A program made the position numbers and the translations under genes. From assembly GCA_036513895.1 (NCBI GenBank), contig DATBYF010000050.1, positions 54,582 through 118,581 of the forward strand: a stretch of DNA of 64,000 bases, read 5' to 3'. This document shows positions 51,672 to 61,809 of the stretch, piece by piece. This DNA comes from Palsa-147 sp036513895. Lineage in GTDB: Bacteria > Acidobacteriota > Terriglobia > Acidiferrales > UBA7541. Numbering within the stretch: position 1 is the first letter of the stretch; each line of letters begins with the position of its first letter. The notes under the pieces were generated by a model. It made no database searches. It had not been told where the DNA came from and saw only the letters and a program-made list of their open reading frames with translations.

Positions 51672-53591
51672 ATGCTCCCTCGATGGTCTCTTTTCCTCAC
51701 CTTCCTCGTGATTTTGATTACGCCAATTTTTGCAGTCACACACGGCGCTCAAGACAGCACGCTCCCCGAAGTACGCTATCCAAAACGTGACGAGGGCTTG
51801 GACACGCTTCCCGCGCGAAAACAGGCGCAACTCGATACCGCCAACCAATTCAAAGTGTTTTACCAATTTCATTTCACCGATCAACTGAAGCAGAGCGGCA
51901 TCACGTTCCGCAACCACGCCGTCCCCTACGCCAGGGAACAATACATGCGGGTCCATTACGACCACGGCACCGGGATCGCTGTCGCGGATGTGGACGGCGA
52001 CGGGCTCTACGATATCTATTTCGTCAATCAACTGGGCGGAAACGAACTCTGGAAAAATCTGGGCAACGGAAAATTCAAGAATATTACCGACGACGCCGGG
52101 GTTGCTGTGAAAGATCGCGTCAGCGTTGGCGCAGCTTTTGGGGATGTCGATAACTCCGGCCACGAAGACCTTTACGTGACCACCGTGAATCAAGGCAATG
52201 TTCTCTTTCAAAACGACGGCCACGGCCACTTCACAGACATTACACACGAAGCGGGGCTTGATCTCGTCGCTCACTCTTCCGGTGCTTTCTTCTTCGACTA
52301 CGATGACGATGGCTTGCCCGATCTGCTCGTTTGCAACGTGGGCGTGTATACCAGCGATGAAAAAGGACCCGACGGCGAATACGTTGGCCTCAAGGACGCA
52401 TTTTTTGGCCATCTTTATCCCGAACGTTACGAGCACCCTGTTCTCTACAAGAATTTGGGCCACTATAAATTCAAAGATGTGACGGCAGAAGTTGGGCTCA
52501 ATCCCCACGGCTGGTGCGGAGACGCTACGTTCGCCGATTTAAAGGGCGACGGCTTTCCGAGCGTGTACTTCTTGAATATGCAAGGAGCGAACCACTTCTT
52601 CGAGAACGAAGGCGGAAAGAAGTTTGTCGAAAAAACGCAGAAGTATTTTCCCAGAACGCCTTGGGGCGCCATGGGAGTGAAATTTTTTGATTACGATAAC
52701 GACGGCCGAATGGATCTTATCGTCACTGACATGCACTCTGACATGATGGACGAACAGTCTCCGGCCCACGAAAAGGAAAAAATCAAAAGGCACCCGTCGC
52801 CCGACGTCCTCGGGGGACCCGCGGACTCGTTCATCTATGGCAACGCCCTCTATCACAATCTCGGAGGCGGCAAGTTCGAAGAAGTATCTGACAAGATGGG
52901 CGTCGAACAGCTTTGGCCCTGGGGCGTCAGTGTCGGCGATATCAACGCGGACGGCTGGGAGGACATTTTCTTCGCCGCGGGCATGAATTACCCGTTTCGC
53001 TACGGCATCAACTCAATGCTTCTGAATAACCGCGGCGAGAAATTCCTTGATTCCGAATTTCTTCTTGGTATCGAACCTCGCCAGACGCCTTATACGCCAT
53101 GGTTCACCATGGACTGCAGCAACCCCGCCATCTTGGCGGACCGGGGCAAAGAGATCTGCGCGGGGCAAACGGGCAAAATTATGGTCAGCGTTCCCAAAGC
53201 GAGCCGCTCCTCGGTCATATTTGATTTGGATAACGACGGGGACCTCGACATTGTCACCAACGATTTCAACTCAGAACCCCAGGTGTTGATCAGCGATCTC
53301 GCACAGGTGAAAAAAATCCACTGGCTCAAGGTTATCCTTGTCGGCACAAAATCGAACCGCAACGGCCTCGGCGCAACGGTTCGGCTGACCGCGAACGGCC
53401 AGACCTACACGCGCTACAACGATGGAAAATCGGGATATTTGTCGCAGAGCGTCCTGCCGCTCTATTACGGCCTTGGCGACGCGAACAAAACAGATCGGAT
53501 CGAAGTCGCCTGGCCATCAGGCCGCAAACAGATAGTCACCAAAGGCCTGCGCGAGAACGAAACATTGAAAATCACCGAACCAACGAATTAG
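51672..53591 (+). CDS. CRTAC1-family protein (VCBS propeller, ASPIC/UnbV)
   Basis: Encodes 639 residues from ATG at 51672, preceded by AAGGAGG; a frame starting at 51576 is not supported. Signal peptide (WSLFLTFLVILITPIFAVTH). Repeated calcium-type FG-GAP/VCBS blades contain DVDGDGLYDIYFVN, DYDDDGLPDLLVCN, DYDNDGRMDLIVTD and NADGWEDIFFAAG. The C-terminal ASPIC/UnbV part is LKVILVGTKSNRNGLGATVR with YLSQSVLPLYYGLG. The DxDxDG loops probably bind calcium. Such proteins are exported and bind surface ligands or polymers; the exact role is unknown. Convergent with the second CRTAC1 gene. Confidence 0.92.
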   Translation: MLPRWSLFLTFLVILITPIFAVTHGAQDSTLPEVRYPKRDEGLDTLPARKQAQLDTANQFKVFYQFHFTDQLKQSGITFRNHAVPYAREQYMRVHYDHGTGIAVADVDGDGLYDIYFVNQLGGNELWKNLGNGKFKNITDDAGVAVKDRVSVGAAFGDVDNSGHEDLYVTTVNQGNVLFQNDGHGHFTDITHEAGLDLVAHSSGAFFFDYDDDGLPDLLVCNVGVYTSDEKGPDGEYVGLKDAFFGHLYPERYEHPVLYKNLGHYKFKDVTAEVGLNPHGWCGDATFADLKGDGFPSVYFLNMQGANHFFENEGGKKFVEKTQKYFPRTPWGAMGVKFFDYDNDGRMDLIVTDMHSDMMDEQSPAHEKEKIKRHPSPDVLGGPADSFIYGNALYHNLGGGKFEEVSDKMGVEQLWPWGVSVGDINADGWEDIFFAAGMNYPFRYGINSMLLNNRGEKFLDSEFLLGIEPRQTPYTPWFTMDCSNPAILADRGKEICAGQTGKIMVSVPKASRSSVIFDLDNDGDLDIVTNDFNSEPQVLISDLAQVKKIHWLKVILVGTKSNRNGLGATVRLTANGQTYTRYNDGKSGYLSQSVLPLYYGLGDANKTDRIEVAWPSGRKQIVTKGLRENETLKITEPTN

Positions 53592-53611
53592 TCGGATTCC
53601 TGAATTGCACG

Positions 53612-55402
53612 TTATTTTCTGCGTGCCGGCCGAATTTTCTCCGCAGCGACAATTCCCTGCCCTTCGAGGACCGAGTAAAATTGATCGGCCGCGAGATCGC
53701 TCAACGCGTCGACTTTGCCCGACGGCCAATGAATCTCAACGCGTTCGATTTTCGTCGCGGAGCCCAAGCCAAAATGGACACGCAGATCATTCTGCGAGAG
53801 ATAGCTTCCGCCACTGTGGATTTCGTCCGTCTGCGTGACGCCGCCCGCGACAATTTTGATTCGCGCGTTCAGCGCCAAGCGATTGCTCTTCGTCCCTGCA
53901 AGTTCGAAGGTCACCCAGTGACGTCCGGGCACCCCGTGATTCCGTAGAATCATTGGGCCGCCGTCGAGATCGCCGATGACCACGTCCATATTTCCGTCGT
54001 TGAAGAGATCGCCGACGGCCAAACCGCGCGCCACTCTTTTCTCGAGCAGCGCCGGGCCCGCCTCGCCGCTCGCGTCGCAGAAAGTTCCGTCTTTCTGGTT
54101 GAGGAGGAGAATTTTTGGCTCCCGGTATCCGCCGCCAGACGGCAGCGTGTCCACCTGAGGATAAACATGGCCAGTGGCGGTGATCAGATCGAGCCAGCCG
54201 TCGTTATCCAGATCAACGAATGCGGCGCCCCACTTGACCCATGGCAATGATGGCAGCGCGGTATGCGACGCGTAAGAGACATCCGTGAAATTCCAGTCAC
54301 CGTCATTACGAAATAGCAGGTCGTCTTCGTCCTCAAAATTCGTCACATACAACGCGGGCAGGCCGCTATGGAGATAATCGCCGACAGCGATTCCCATCGA
54401 GGCTTGCTCGGAGCCGTCCTCACTGACCGCGGTTCCCGATTCGAGTCCGATGTCCTTGAATTTTCCGCCGCCCAAATTCTTGTATAGGAATTTCGGCGTG
54501 GAATCGTTGGCGATGTAAATATCCGGGCGGCCAGTGTTGTTGAAATCCACCCAGAGGACGCCCATTCCGTAGTAGCCATTCGGATCGCTCACGCCGGCAC
54601 TCTTCGATACGTCGGTGAACGTACCGTCGCCATTGTTGTGAAACAGCGAATCGCCCGCGCCACGCAATCCCCGAGGCCCGCACTGCACATCAATGCCGCG
54701 ATATTTGCAATTTGGAGATTTTCCGAAGGCGGGAAGATCGTTAAGATGGAAATCAACGTAATTCGCGACCATGAGATCAACGAAGCCGTCGCCATCGTAA
54801 TCGCCAAAGGCCGCGCCCGTGGACCAGCGACCATCGGCGACGCCCGCCTTCGCGGTAACGTCGGTGAATGTTCCATCGCCGTTATTGTGATAGAGGACGT
54901 TGCCGCCGAGACAGGTCAAGTAGAGATCGGGCCAGCCGTCATTGTCGTAGTCGCCGACGGCTCCGCCCATCGCGAAGCATGGCGACGTCAAGCCAGAGGT
55001 CTTCGTGACGTCGGTGAAAGTCCCGTCGTGGTTATTGTGATAAAGAGCGCCGAGGCTTGGCTGCCCCTTCACTGCCATTTCGACGGTTGGTGCGTTCGTA
55101 AAGTAGATATCCGGCCAGCCGTCGCGATCGTAATCGAACAGAATCACACCACCGCTCATGGATTCGACGATGTATTTCTTCGAGGGATCGGACGTGTGCT
55201 TAAACGTGATTCCAGCTTTGGCGGTAATATCTTCGAGCTGCGGCACCGGCCGATTGGCGCACTTAGCCGCTTTTGCGCCGGGCGGAGGCGGTGCGGGCGC
55301 ATTATGACCGGCCTGCGCATGCGCCAAATCCGTCACGAAGATAATCAGAAGGAAAATTCTCGCGGAGGCAGCCGAAGCGCGGTAAATCAATCGATTCTTC
55401 AT
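53612..55402 (-). CDS. Second CRTAC1-family protein
   Basis: Encodes 596 residues. Signal peptide (RIFLLIIFVTDLAHAQAG) then a Pro/Ala-rich linker, and PQLEDITAKAGITFKHTSDP, the typical beginning of CRTAC1 proteins. Blades with DYDRDGWPDIYFTN, DYDNDGWPDLYLTC, DYDGDGFVDLMVAN and LDNDGWLDLITATG. The ASPIC/UnbV end is WVTFELAGTKSNRLALNARI with SYLSQNDLRVHFGLG. It is 21 bases from the end of the other CRTAC1 gene, and its start is 50 bases after the TPR gene on the same strand, so it belongs to the TPR/TonB group. Confidence 0.92.
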   Translation of the reverse strand: MKNRLIYRASAASARIFLLIIFVTDLAHAQAGHNAPAPPPPGAKAAKCANRPVPQLEDITAKAGITFKHTSDPSKKYIVESMSGGVILFDYDRDGWPDIYFTNAPTVEMAVKGQPSLGALYHNNHDGTFTDVTKTSGLTSPCFAMGGAVGDYDNDGWPDLYLTCLGGNVLYHNNGDGTFTDVTAKAGVADGRWSTGAAFGDYDGDGFVDLMVANYVDFHLNDLPAFGKSPNCKYRGIDVQCGPRGLRGAGDSLFHNNGDGTFTDVSKSAGVSDPNGYYGMGVLWVDFNNTGRPDIYIANDSTPKFLYKNLGGGKFKDIGLESGTAVSEDGSEQASMGIAVGDYLHSGLPALYVTNFEDEDDLLFRNDGDWNFTDVSYASHTALPSLPWVKWGAAFVDLDNDGWLDLITATGHVYPQVDTLPSGGGYREPKILLLNQKDGTFCDASGEAGPALLEKRVARGLAVGDLFNDGNMDVVIGDLDGGPMILRNHGVPGRHWVTFELAGTKSNRLALNARIKIVAGGVTQTDEIHSGGSYLSQNDLRVHFGLGSATKIERVEIHWPSGKVDALSDLAADQFYSVLEGQGIVAAEKIRPARRK

Positions 55403-55452
55403 TCGCAGATCATCATTTCTTCATTTCGCAGATCGTTTTCTGCATTCGCAGA

Positions 55453-57852
55453 TCAGGGAGTTTGGACCGATTGCGTTGCGCGCTCTCGCGATTTCGCTTT
55501 GAGGTCTTTGTAGATGGCGAGCTCGCGATCCGCGTCCGCAATGCGCGCGTCCTTGCGATACGCCGCCTGCAATTGATAATGCACGTAGTCAATGTTAGGA
55601 CTCAGCCGCGCCGCTGCTTCCAGATGCGTAATGGCATCTCCGACTTGTCCCCGATCGAGCAGTATCTTGCCAATCTGATATTGCGCGTTCGCGTAATTTG
55701 GGTTCGCCGCGATTACTTGCTGAAATAGCTCCATAGCCTCGTCGGTCTTCGACTGCTGCGCATACACGAAACCTAAATTGTATTTTGCATCGGCGTCCCC
55801 GGGCGAGATCGCCAATTCAGCTTTGAATTCTTCAGCCGCCTCGGGCCAACGCTCCCAACGGACGTCAGCCTCACCCGCATAGAGATGCGCTTTGGGGAGC
55901 GAGGGATCGGTCTCGAGCGCTCGATGAAAAGAGTCCACTGCGCGGGCATAGTTGCCGATTTCGGACCAAAGTTGGCCCACGACGACTAGAGCATCATTTG
56001 AAAGCTTTCCTTTCTCGTACTGATTCAGAACCTCGGTGGCCTTCTTTAAATCGCCCACGCGGGTCAAGGACGCCGCCCACGCATATCCCACAAGGCTATC
56101 TTGCATGCCTCGGGTGCCGAGGGGCCCAAACGTCTTTACGGCGTCGGCGAACGCGTCTGTTCCGAAATACGCCATGCCGAGGATCGCACGCACAGGAGCA
56201 TCGCTCGGGTCATTCGAGAGCGCGCGGGAAAGCCCGCGAATCGCCTCGGGGTAATTATTAGCGCGATAGGCGCACAGGCCCAGGTTGTTTTGTAAGCCGG
56301 CAATAGTTGGATTCCAATGCTCTGCCTCTTGATAATGGCCGAGAGCCGCCGTGTATGCGCCGCTCACGGCCTCGGACGTGGCGAGATCGTTGAAGCCGAG
56401 GCCCAAAATCGTTCGGAGGCGCGTCTCTTGTGAATCCGCTGAGGCACGCTGCTTTTCGTTCAAATTGGCGTGAGCCAGAGTTGAAGCATCTACATGCCCG
56501 AAAGGATCTACGTTGGCATCCAGGACAGGCGCAGCTTCATCCTCCTGCTGCGCATTGATGGGAACGAGCGCCGCTGCGGACCCCGCCCCGCCCGCCAAGG
56601 CCATCGAAGCGACACTCTGCTGCGTCTGCTCCATCACTTTCTTTTGAAGATCGTGTGCTTTCGCAACGAAGACGTCCGCTTCCTCCGTTCGACCGGACTT
56701 TTCGAGAATGCGCGCCAAATCAACATACGCTCGACGAATCTGATAGTTTGAGCGCGACTCATCCTCACCGGTAAGTGCAATCGCCTTGCGCAGATTTGTC
56801 TCCGCGGATTTCATGTCGTCGCGGGCGAACGCGTTCAGTCCCAGATATAAGAATGGTTCTGGCCACGTGGGATTCACGCCCGCAGCGATGTTGAGATACT
56901 TATTCGATTCGTCGTATTGACGCTCGATGGAATCCGTGAAGCCCATCATATAGTTGGCCAGGAAATCACGCGGATAATACTCGAGCTCCTTTCGGAATTC
57001 TGCAGTCGCCTCGGGCGTCGGTTTCCATTCATTGACTGACAGAGTAGCCAGACCGAGGAAATAGTGAGCGTGAGGAGTATGAGGGTCGAGTTCCACGGCT
57101 CGCTTCAGCTCGCGAATCGCATCGGCCATATATTCGGCGTCGCGGTACGCACGGCCGAAGAGCACGTGCAGCGAACCGCTATCGCCGGCAAGTTGGATCA
57201 TCTGCTCGAAGACTGTCGCGGCGCGTTGCCTGCTCGCCGCGTCCTTGGAATCGAGCAAACAGATCCCCAGGGCATACAGAGTCTCGATATCGGGCTTGAT
57301 TTCGACGGCATGCGATAGCGCGTCGGCCGCTTTCGCGTATTCGCGCTTGCGTGACCAGGCGCGGCCGTTAACAACGTACGCTCTGGCATCGCTCGATGCG
57401 GCAAAGGTTTTCTCTGAATCCGCAATCGCATCATCAAGACGATTTGCCTGCAATTCGGCGATCGAAAGATCCACTCGCGTGTCGACAAGATTTTCAAAAT
57501 CGAGAGACCGGCGATAGAGTTCGATGGCCTGCGGGTACGCTGACTCGAGCAATCGCAACTGTCCCATTTCGCGCAGTGCGAAGGCTACCAGGCGATCATT
57601 GGCGAGCGCGACTGCCGCAGGGTCGCCAGAACTTCGGGCGGTTTTCGCCGCGTCGATGCGTTTCTCAAGCTCGGCTTCTGCGGCGGATGTGCGCGCAGGC
57701 TTCGCAATTTCCTTCGAGGGTGCCTGTGAATGAAGCTGCCAAGACTCGATATTTGCTAAGACGAAGAGAGTGGCAACCACAGCGAAGAGAAGCCAACCCG
57801 GGGTCCGAAGAACACGAGAAATTTTAGAGAACCTTGCTGATAGCACCGTCAC
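55453..57852 (-). CDS. Membrane-anchored TPR-repeat protein
   Basis: Encodes 799 residues from GTG at 57852. A single N-terminal helix (WLLFAVVATLFVLANIESW) anchors it. The rest is almost entirely TPR pairs, for example LNVAAGVNPTWPEPFLYLGL-like units, AYTAALGHYQEAEHWNPTIA, YARAVDSFHRALETDPSLPK and AMELFQQVIAANPNYANAQY. TPR proteins build scaffolds for protein partners. Its place between the Oar-like receptor and the CRTAC1 proteins suggests a partner in an outer-membrane uptake or assembly complex. The stretch 420-470 (EDEAAPVLDANVDPFGHVDA) is a low-complexity linker between two TPR halves. Confidence 0.9.
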   Translation of the reverse strand: MTVLSARFSKISRVLRTPGWLLFAVVATLFVLANIESWQLHSQAPSKEIAKPARTSAAEAELEKRIDAAKTARSSGDPAAVALANDRLVAFALREMGQLRLLESAYPQAIELYRRSLDFENLVDTRVDLSIAELQANRLDDAIADSEKTFAASSDARAYVVNGRAWSRKREYAKAADALSHAVEIKPDIETLYALGICLLDSKDAASRQRAATVFEQMIQLAGDSGSLHVLFGRAYRDAEYMADAIRELKRAVELDPHTPHAHYFLGLATLSVNEWKPTPEATAEFRKELEYYPRDFLANYMMGFTDSIERQYDESNKYLNIAAGVNPTWPEPFLYLGLNAFARDDMKSAETNLRKAIALTGEDESRSNYQIRRAYVDLARILEKSGRTEEADVFVAKAHDLQKKVMEQTQQSVASMALAGGAGSAAALVPINAQQEDEAAPVLDANVDPFGHVDASTLAHANLNEKQRASADSQETRLRTILGLGFNDLATSEAVSGAYTAALGHYQEAEHWNPTIAGLQNNLGLCAYRANNYPEAIRGLSRALSNDPSDAPVRAILGMAYFGTDAFADAVKTFGPLGTRGMQDSLVGYAWAASLTRVGDLKKATEVLNQYEKGKLSNDALVVVGQLWSEIGNYARAVDSFHRALETDPSLPKAHLYAGEADVRWERWPEAAEEFKAELAISPGDADAKYNLGFVYAQQSKTDEAMELFQQVIAANPNYANAQYQIGKILLDRGQVGDAITHLEAAARLSPNIDYVHYQLQAAYRKDARIADADRELAIYKDLKAKSRERATQSVQTP

Positions 57853-57883
57853 CAGATTACGATTCCCACACGCTTAAAAGACT

Positions 57884-57919
57884 AAACGGCGGGGCCTGAT
57901 TTTTCAAGCCCCGCCGTTT
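57884..57919 (-). terminator. Rho-independent terminator of the TonB receptor gene
   Basis: Perfect 12-base stem AAACGGCGGGGC / GCCCCGCCGTTT (57884-57895 and 57908-57919) with a 12-base loop; on the minus strand it is followed by AGTCTTTT. It lies 25 bases beyond the receptor stop. Confidence 0.8.
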
Positions 57920-57944
57920 CAATTTGGACTTCCCGTTACGTTCG

Positions 57945-60900
57945 TCAGAATGAGAAGCGCAAGCCGTATTGGATCTGCCTCGGAGGCAGGACCGCAATAG
58001 CTTGTCCAAAGTTCCCCTGCTGTCCGGGCTCCTGTCCAGTAACAACGTTATTTGATGGACTGCACACGGTCGCCCCACCGCCGCAGATTAGGTTACTGCC
58101 GCTGTAGTTGTTGGCGAAACCATTCCCCGAGAAATTCGCGTGGTTGAAAATGTTGAAGAAATCGAACTGGAGCTTGATCCGGAACCGTTCTTTGACAATC
58201 CAGTTCTTGGCAAGCTGAACGTCGAAGTTCACCAAATCCGGACCGGAGCAATCGCCGCGGCCTTCCAAGTCGGAAGGCAGCGAACCAATGGTGTAGCCTG
58301 TCAAAGTAAAGGCTGCAGGGTTGAGTACTTGGTATTTTCCGACGCCGGGCCCAGAGTTACAACTTACACCTGAAACCCGAATCGGACGTTGAGGATTGGT
58401 AAATCCACTGCCAATCAACGAGTTAAGGGCGCTCGTCGCGCCGCCGACACCCAGCCCGCTGGCTCCTGACGTATAGACTGTGAGCGAATTGCCGTCTTCC
58501 GCCGTAACGATGCTGTTGAGTTCCCAACCGCCGATGCTCTCGCGAACGGCGGCGGGCTTGGCGGAGAGTTTTGGCAAAAACAGGACTTCATTAGCCACGA
58601 AGATGCTCGGGCGATTGATGTTGGTATTGCCTTTGTTCAAATTGGGGTCGGCGTTGTTGAGCCATGCTTCCTGGTTCACGCCGCCGGAGGAGTTGTCCAG
58701 GTCAACGTTTCCGACCGAATGTGAATAGGTGTACGCCGCTTGGAATTGCGAGTGATTTCCGGTTTGAGACTTGAACAATAATTGAAGCGAATGGTACGTA
58801 GCGTGTCCGCCGCGCGCATACTCGCCGATCTCTCCAAAGTTATCAGCGGGACGATACACATTCTGTGAGGCTCCGGAGACAAACGCTGCGGGCAGCCAGT
58901 TCGCCTCAGGAACCTGGTTCAAATCGTCCATCGAGGTCAGGTGTATTCCCGTATTACCGACGTACCCGACGCTTAATACAGTGTTTCTAAACAACTGCCG
59001 CTCCACCGACAAGTTCCATTGCCAACTGTTCGGGGTAATGCCCCGGGGATTCTTGGCTGCGTTCGGCGAGACGCTTGGGCTCGATAACGCAGGTACCACC
59101 TCGAACGTGCGCGGAGTCTGTGCGGTGATGACGAAAGGCGCGGTCCAAGCGAGATTTTCGGCTTCCCCCACTTCTTCTCGCTGGAAGAACTGGCCCACGC
59201 CAACACGCACGGCCGTCTTTCCATCCCCCCTCACGTCCCAAGCAACGCCGAGACGGGGCGCGATGTCGTGGTTGTTGTTGTTGATCAGTGCGCGATTTGG
59301 GCCCGGCGTTCCCGCCGAAAGTGGCAGCGAAATACCGAGCGAGGTAAGGAACGCCGCCTGTTTGGTACAAGGAGACGTGCCGGGAACGATTACCACGCCA
59401 TTGCAGGCGTCCGAGGGGTTAGCGGCGGCCTCCGTGGCGCTCCAATCCGCCAGACTAAAGTTTGCCCAGGCATTATCGGTAGAATATGGCTCGCGATAGA
59501 AGGACCAGCGGAATCCATAGTCAACTGTGAGGTTCTTCCTGAGCTTCCAGGAATCACCCAGATACCACTCGATATCGTGCCAGTGAACCATGGCAAACGG
59601 GTTGGATGACTTTTCATAAGTATCCGAATTGAAACTCTGTCCGGGGATTAGGATGTTGGCAAGCAGGTTATTCGTCGAAAACTCGGCAGAGTAGCTGTTG
59701 GGGTCGAAGAACGGACGGTCGTTAGGACCCTCGCCGTTTTCAATCTTGTAGTTCGTGCTGTAGAAGACACCGCCCTTGATGACGTGGTTCCCCATCACCT
59801 TCGTCAGGTTATCTTGAACGGTGTAAAGGTCCTCGTGGTTTCCGTACGGCGCGATGTCCCAAATATTTTGGCCGCTGCCGTAGGGCCCCAAACCTCCCCA
59901 CCCTATTTGGGGTATACTATTCGGTAATTTCAGGGAAGAGGGCCATGCGGTGGGGACCAAGGCATCGATTTGAGCCGGCAGCGTTTTATCGGAGCCCGCG
60001 TCACTGGTAATGATAGCGTTGTGGCCATAACCGAACTCGACGTCGTTGACGAGCGAATTGCTAATCGTCGAACTCAATCTCGCCATGACGCTCTTGGACG
60101 GCTGGCTCCAATTCGCGCCGAGAGTCGGGAAAATGGAATCGCCCCAGAAATTTCCGGCGTTGGGTCCTGGATTTACCCAGGAGTCCTGCGTCCAGCGCAG
60201 AGTAATGCGGTTGCGCGAGGTGACGTCATAGTCGCCGCGCACATTCCACTCGCTCCAGTTCTGCGCGTTTCTCTGCGACTGCGCCCAGTTATTCTCATCT
60301 CCGGTGGCCCCTGCAATATTTGGCAGTGGATAGTAATTCCCGTACAAGAGTCCTACCGGATCCGGGTTGGCAATCTTCAGCGGATTGCCCGGCGCCTGAA
60401 ATTGAACAGGAATGGTCGGAAGTGTGGCCAAGCAGGTGGTCGGGCCAGTGGCATCCGCGCTGAAGTCTCCCATGCGCTCGGCAGCCGTCGGAACGCAAGA
60501 CGCTTCCGCAACACCCTGAATCTGGCGGTTCCACTCCTGATTCCACCAGATGAAAAGCTTATTCTTAATGATCGGGCCGCTAACGTTATAGCCCCAGTCG
60601 TTGCGCCGGAGCTCAGCCTTACTCAAACCATCCTTATTCGAAAAGAAGTCGTTGGCGGCTAGAGCGTCGTTCCGGCCCGCATAGAAAACGCCGCCATGCC
60701 ATTGGTTCGTGCCGGACTTTGTCGTAATGCTGATGACAGCGCCAGCGGCCTGGCCATACTCCGGGCCGTAGGAATTGCGCAACAACTTGAATTCAGCAAT
60801 CGTATCAACTGACGGATAGACCAAAATCGTGCGGCCTGAACCAACGTCATTGTTGTTCACGCCGTCAACCAGGAACAAGTTGTTGTTGTAAGGGTTTCCG

Positions 60901-61493
60901 TCCACTGCGAAATCGGCGCCGCCTGCCAGGCCTTTGTCAAGGTGGTCGAACGTATTTGCAGTCGAGACGCCCGGGGACAGCGTAACCAGGTTCATGAAGT
61001 TTTCACCGTTGAGCGGCAACTCGCGAACTTGTGTACCTTCGACGACTTCGCCAACCACCGCGCTCGTGGTCTCAACCTCAACTGGACTCGCTTCGACGAC
61101 GATCTTCTCTGTTTGAGCGCCAACCTGCAGCGTGACATTTACGACGGTCGGCGTTGACACGTGCACGGCAACGTCCTGCTCGACATACTCCTTAAAGCTG
61201 CCCTGCACGACATGAACTTCGTAGTTTCCGACCGGCAACTGTTCGAACGTGAACGCGCCCAAGTCGGTCGTCTTAGCCGTAGCGGTCTCGTTTGTGCCTT
61301 TGTTGATTACAGTAACGGTCGCGCCCGCGACGGACGCACCGCTCGGGTCGCTGACGATACCCGTAATCGAACCATTGTAGTTTTGCGCGCGCGTGGCGAG
61401 CGGCGCCAAGAGCGCGAGCACCATGACGCAGAACAAAGCGCGGATCATCGTCCAAGCGTAATTCGAATTAGTTTCTTCAGTTCGAGCAGTCAT
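57945..61493 (-). CDS. Oar-like TonB-dependent receptor
   Basis: Encodes 1182 residues from ATG at 61493, with GAGGTG upstream; TTG-type starts further up are less likely. After a signal peptide (ALFCVMVLALLAPLATRAQN) residues 35-125 form a carboxypeptidase-regulatory-like domain (GSITGIVSDPSGASVAGATV). The plug region follows (GTQVRELPLNGENFMNLVTL, AGGADFAVDGNPYNNNLFLV) and then about 900 residues of beta barrel ending in RQIQYGLRFSF, whose terminal Phe is the outer-membrane insertion signal. The family is very common in Acidobacteriota and is thought to import oligosaccharides or peptides, or secrete proteins. Transcription is followed by a strong terminator. Confidence 0.95.
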   Translation of the reverse strand: MTARTEETNSNYAWTMIRALFCVMVLALLAPLATRAQNYNGSITGIVSDPSGASVAGATVTVINKGTNETATAKTTDLGAFTFEQLPVGNYEVHVVQGSFKEYVEQDVAVHVSTPTVVNVTLQVGAQTEKIVVEASPVEVETTSAVVGEVVEGTQVRELPLNGENFMNLVTLSPGVSTANTFDHLDKGLAGGADFAVDGNPYNNNLFLVDGVNNNDVGSGRTILVYPSVDTIAEFKLLRNSYGPEYGQAAGAVISITTKSGTNQWHGGVFYAGRNDALAANDFFSNKDGLSKAELRRNDWGYNVSGPIIKNKLFIWWNQEWNRQIQGVAEASCVPTAAERMGDFSADATGPTTCLATLPTIPVQFQAPGNPLKIANPDPVGLLYGNYYPLPNIAGATGDENNWAQSQRNAQNWSEWNVRGDYDVTSRNRITLRWTQDSWVNPGPNAGNFWGDSIFPTLGANWSQPSKSVMARLSSTISNSLVNDVEFGYGHNAIITSDAGSDKTLPAQIDALVPTAWPSSLKLPNSIPQIGWGGLGPYGSGQNIWDIAPYGNHEDLYTVQDNLTKVMGNHVIKGGVFYSTNYKIENGEGPNDRPFFDPNSYSAEFSTNNLLANILIPGQSFNSDTYEKSSNPFAMVHWHDIEWYLGDSWKLRKNLTVDYGFRWSFYREPYSTDNAWANFSLADWSATEAAANPSDACNGVVIVPGTSPCTKQAAFLTSLGISLPLSAGTPGPNRALINNNNHDIAPRLGVAWDVRGDGKTAVRVGVGQFFQREEVGEAENLAWTAPFVITAQTPRTFEVVPALSSPSVSPNAAKNPRGITPNSWQWNLSVERQLFRNTVLSVGYVGNTGIHLTSMDDLNQVPEANWLPAAFVSGASQNVYRPADNFGEIGEYARGGHATYHSLQLLFKSQTGNHSQFQAAYTYSHSVGNVDLDNSSGGVNQEAWLNNADPNLNKGNTNINRPSIFVANEVLFLPKLSAKPAAVRESIGGWELNSIVTAEDGNSLTVYTSGASGLGVGGATSALNSLIGSGFTNPQRPIRVSGVSCNSGPGVGKYQVLNPAAFTLTGYTIGSLPSDLEGRGDCSGPDLVNFDVQLAKNWIVKERFRIKLQFDFFNIFNHANFSGNGFANNYSGSNLICGGGATVCSPSNNVVTGQEPGQQGNFGQAIAVLPPRQIQYGLRFSF

Positions 61494-61654
61494 CGCACAC
61501 ACCTCGCCGGAGATTTTTCCCGCCCTATGCCGTGCCAGAAAGGAATCGCCATTTCAAGATTTGAATTGTTACAGCACCCCGGAGTGGGCTGAATCGATCT
61601 CGAATTTCCCAGAATCGGCAGCCTTCGGACCCACCCCAACGAACTAATCAATTT

Positions 61655-61664
61655 CTACTAGTAG
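61655..61664. promoter_or_regulatory. Perfect palindrome CTACTAGTAG
   Basis: Ten-base palindrome between the divergent TonB receptor and LacI genes, about 160 bases before the receptor start. Possible operator. Confidence 0.3.
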
Positions 61665-61699
61665 GATATCTAAACTTTAGGGAGATGGATGTCAAGAGG

Positions 61700-61732
61700 A
61701 ATAATGATATTGCAGCGTAAAATAATGATATT
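61700..61732. promoter_or_regulatory. 12-base direct repeat AATAATGATATT, two turns apart
   Basis: Identical copies lie at 61700-61711 and 61721-61732, centre to centre 21 bases, so both would face the same side of the helix. They sit in the intergenic region of the receptor and the LacI regulator, which fits a tandem regulator site. Confidence 0.5.
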
Positions 61733-61795
61733 CTATTGTTAGGGCGGAACCGCTATCGTCGCGTCCCGTTGGCGGGGCGGACCCGCATTGTATTA

Positions 61796-61809
61796 ATTTT
61801 CGCGAAAAT
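61796..61809. promoter_or_regulatory. 14-base perfect palindrome, candidate LacI-family operator
   Basis: ATTTTCGCGAAAAT is a perfect dyad with a CGCG centre, 140 bases before the LacI regulator. LacI-family proteins bind such symmetrical 14-20 base sites. Rest of the gap shows no other structure. Confidence 0.5.

Noticed and set aside
51537..52508. 323-codon minus-strand frame
   Set aside because: Antisense of the CRTAC1 gene, caused by the repeated DxDxDG codons.
54638..55513. 291-codon plus-strand frame
   Set aside because: Antisense of the second CRTAC1 gene with the same repeat effect.
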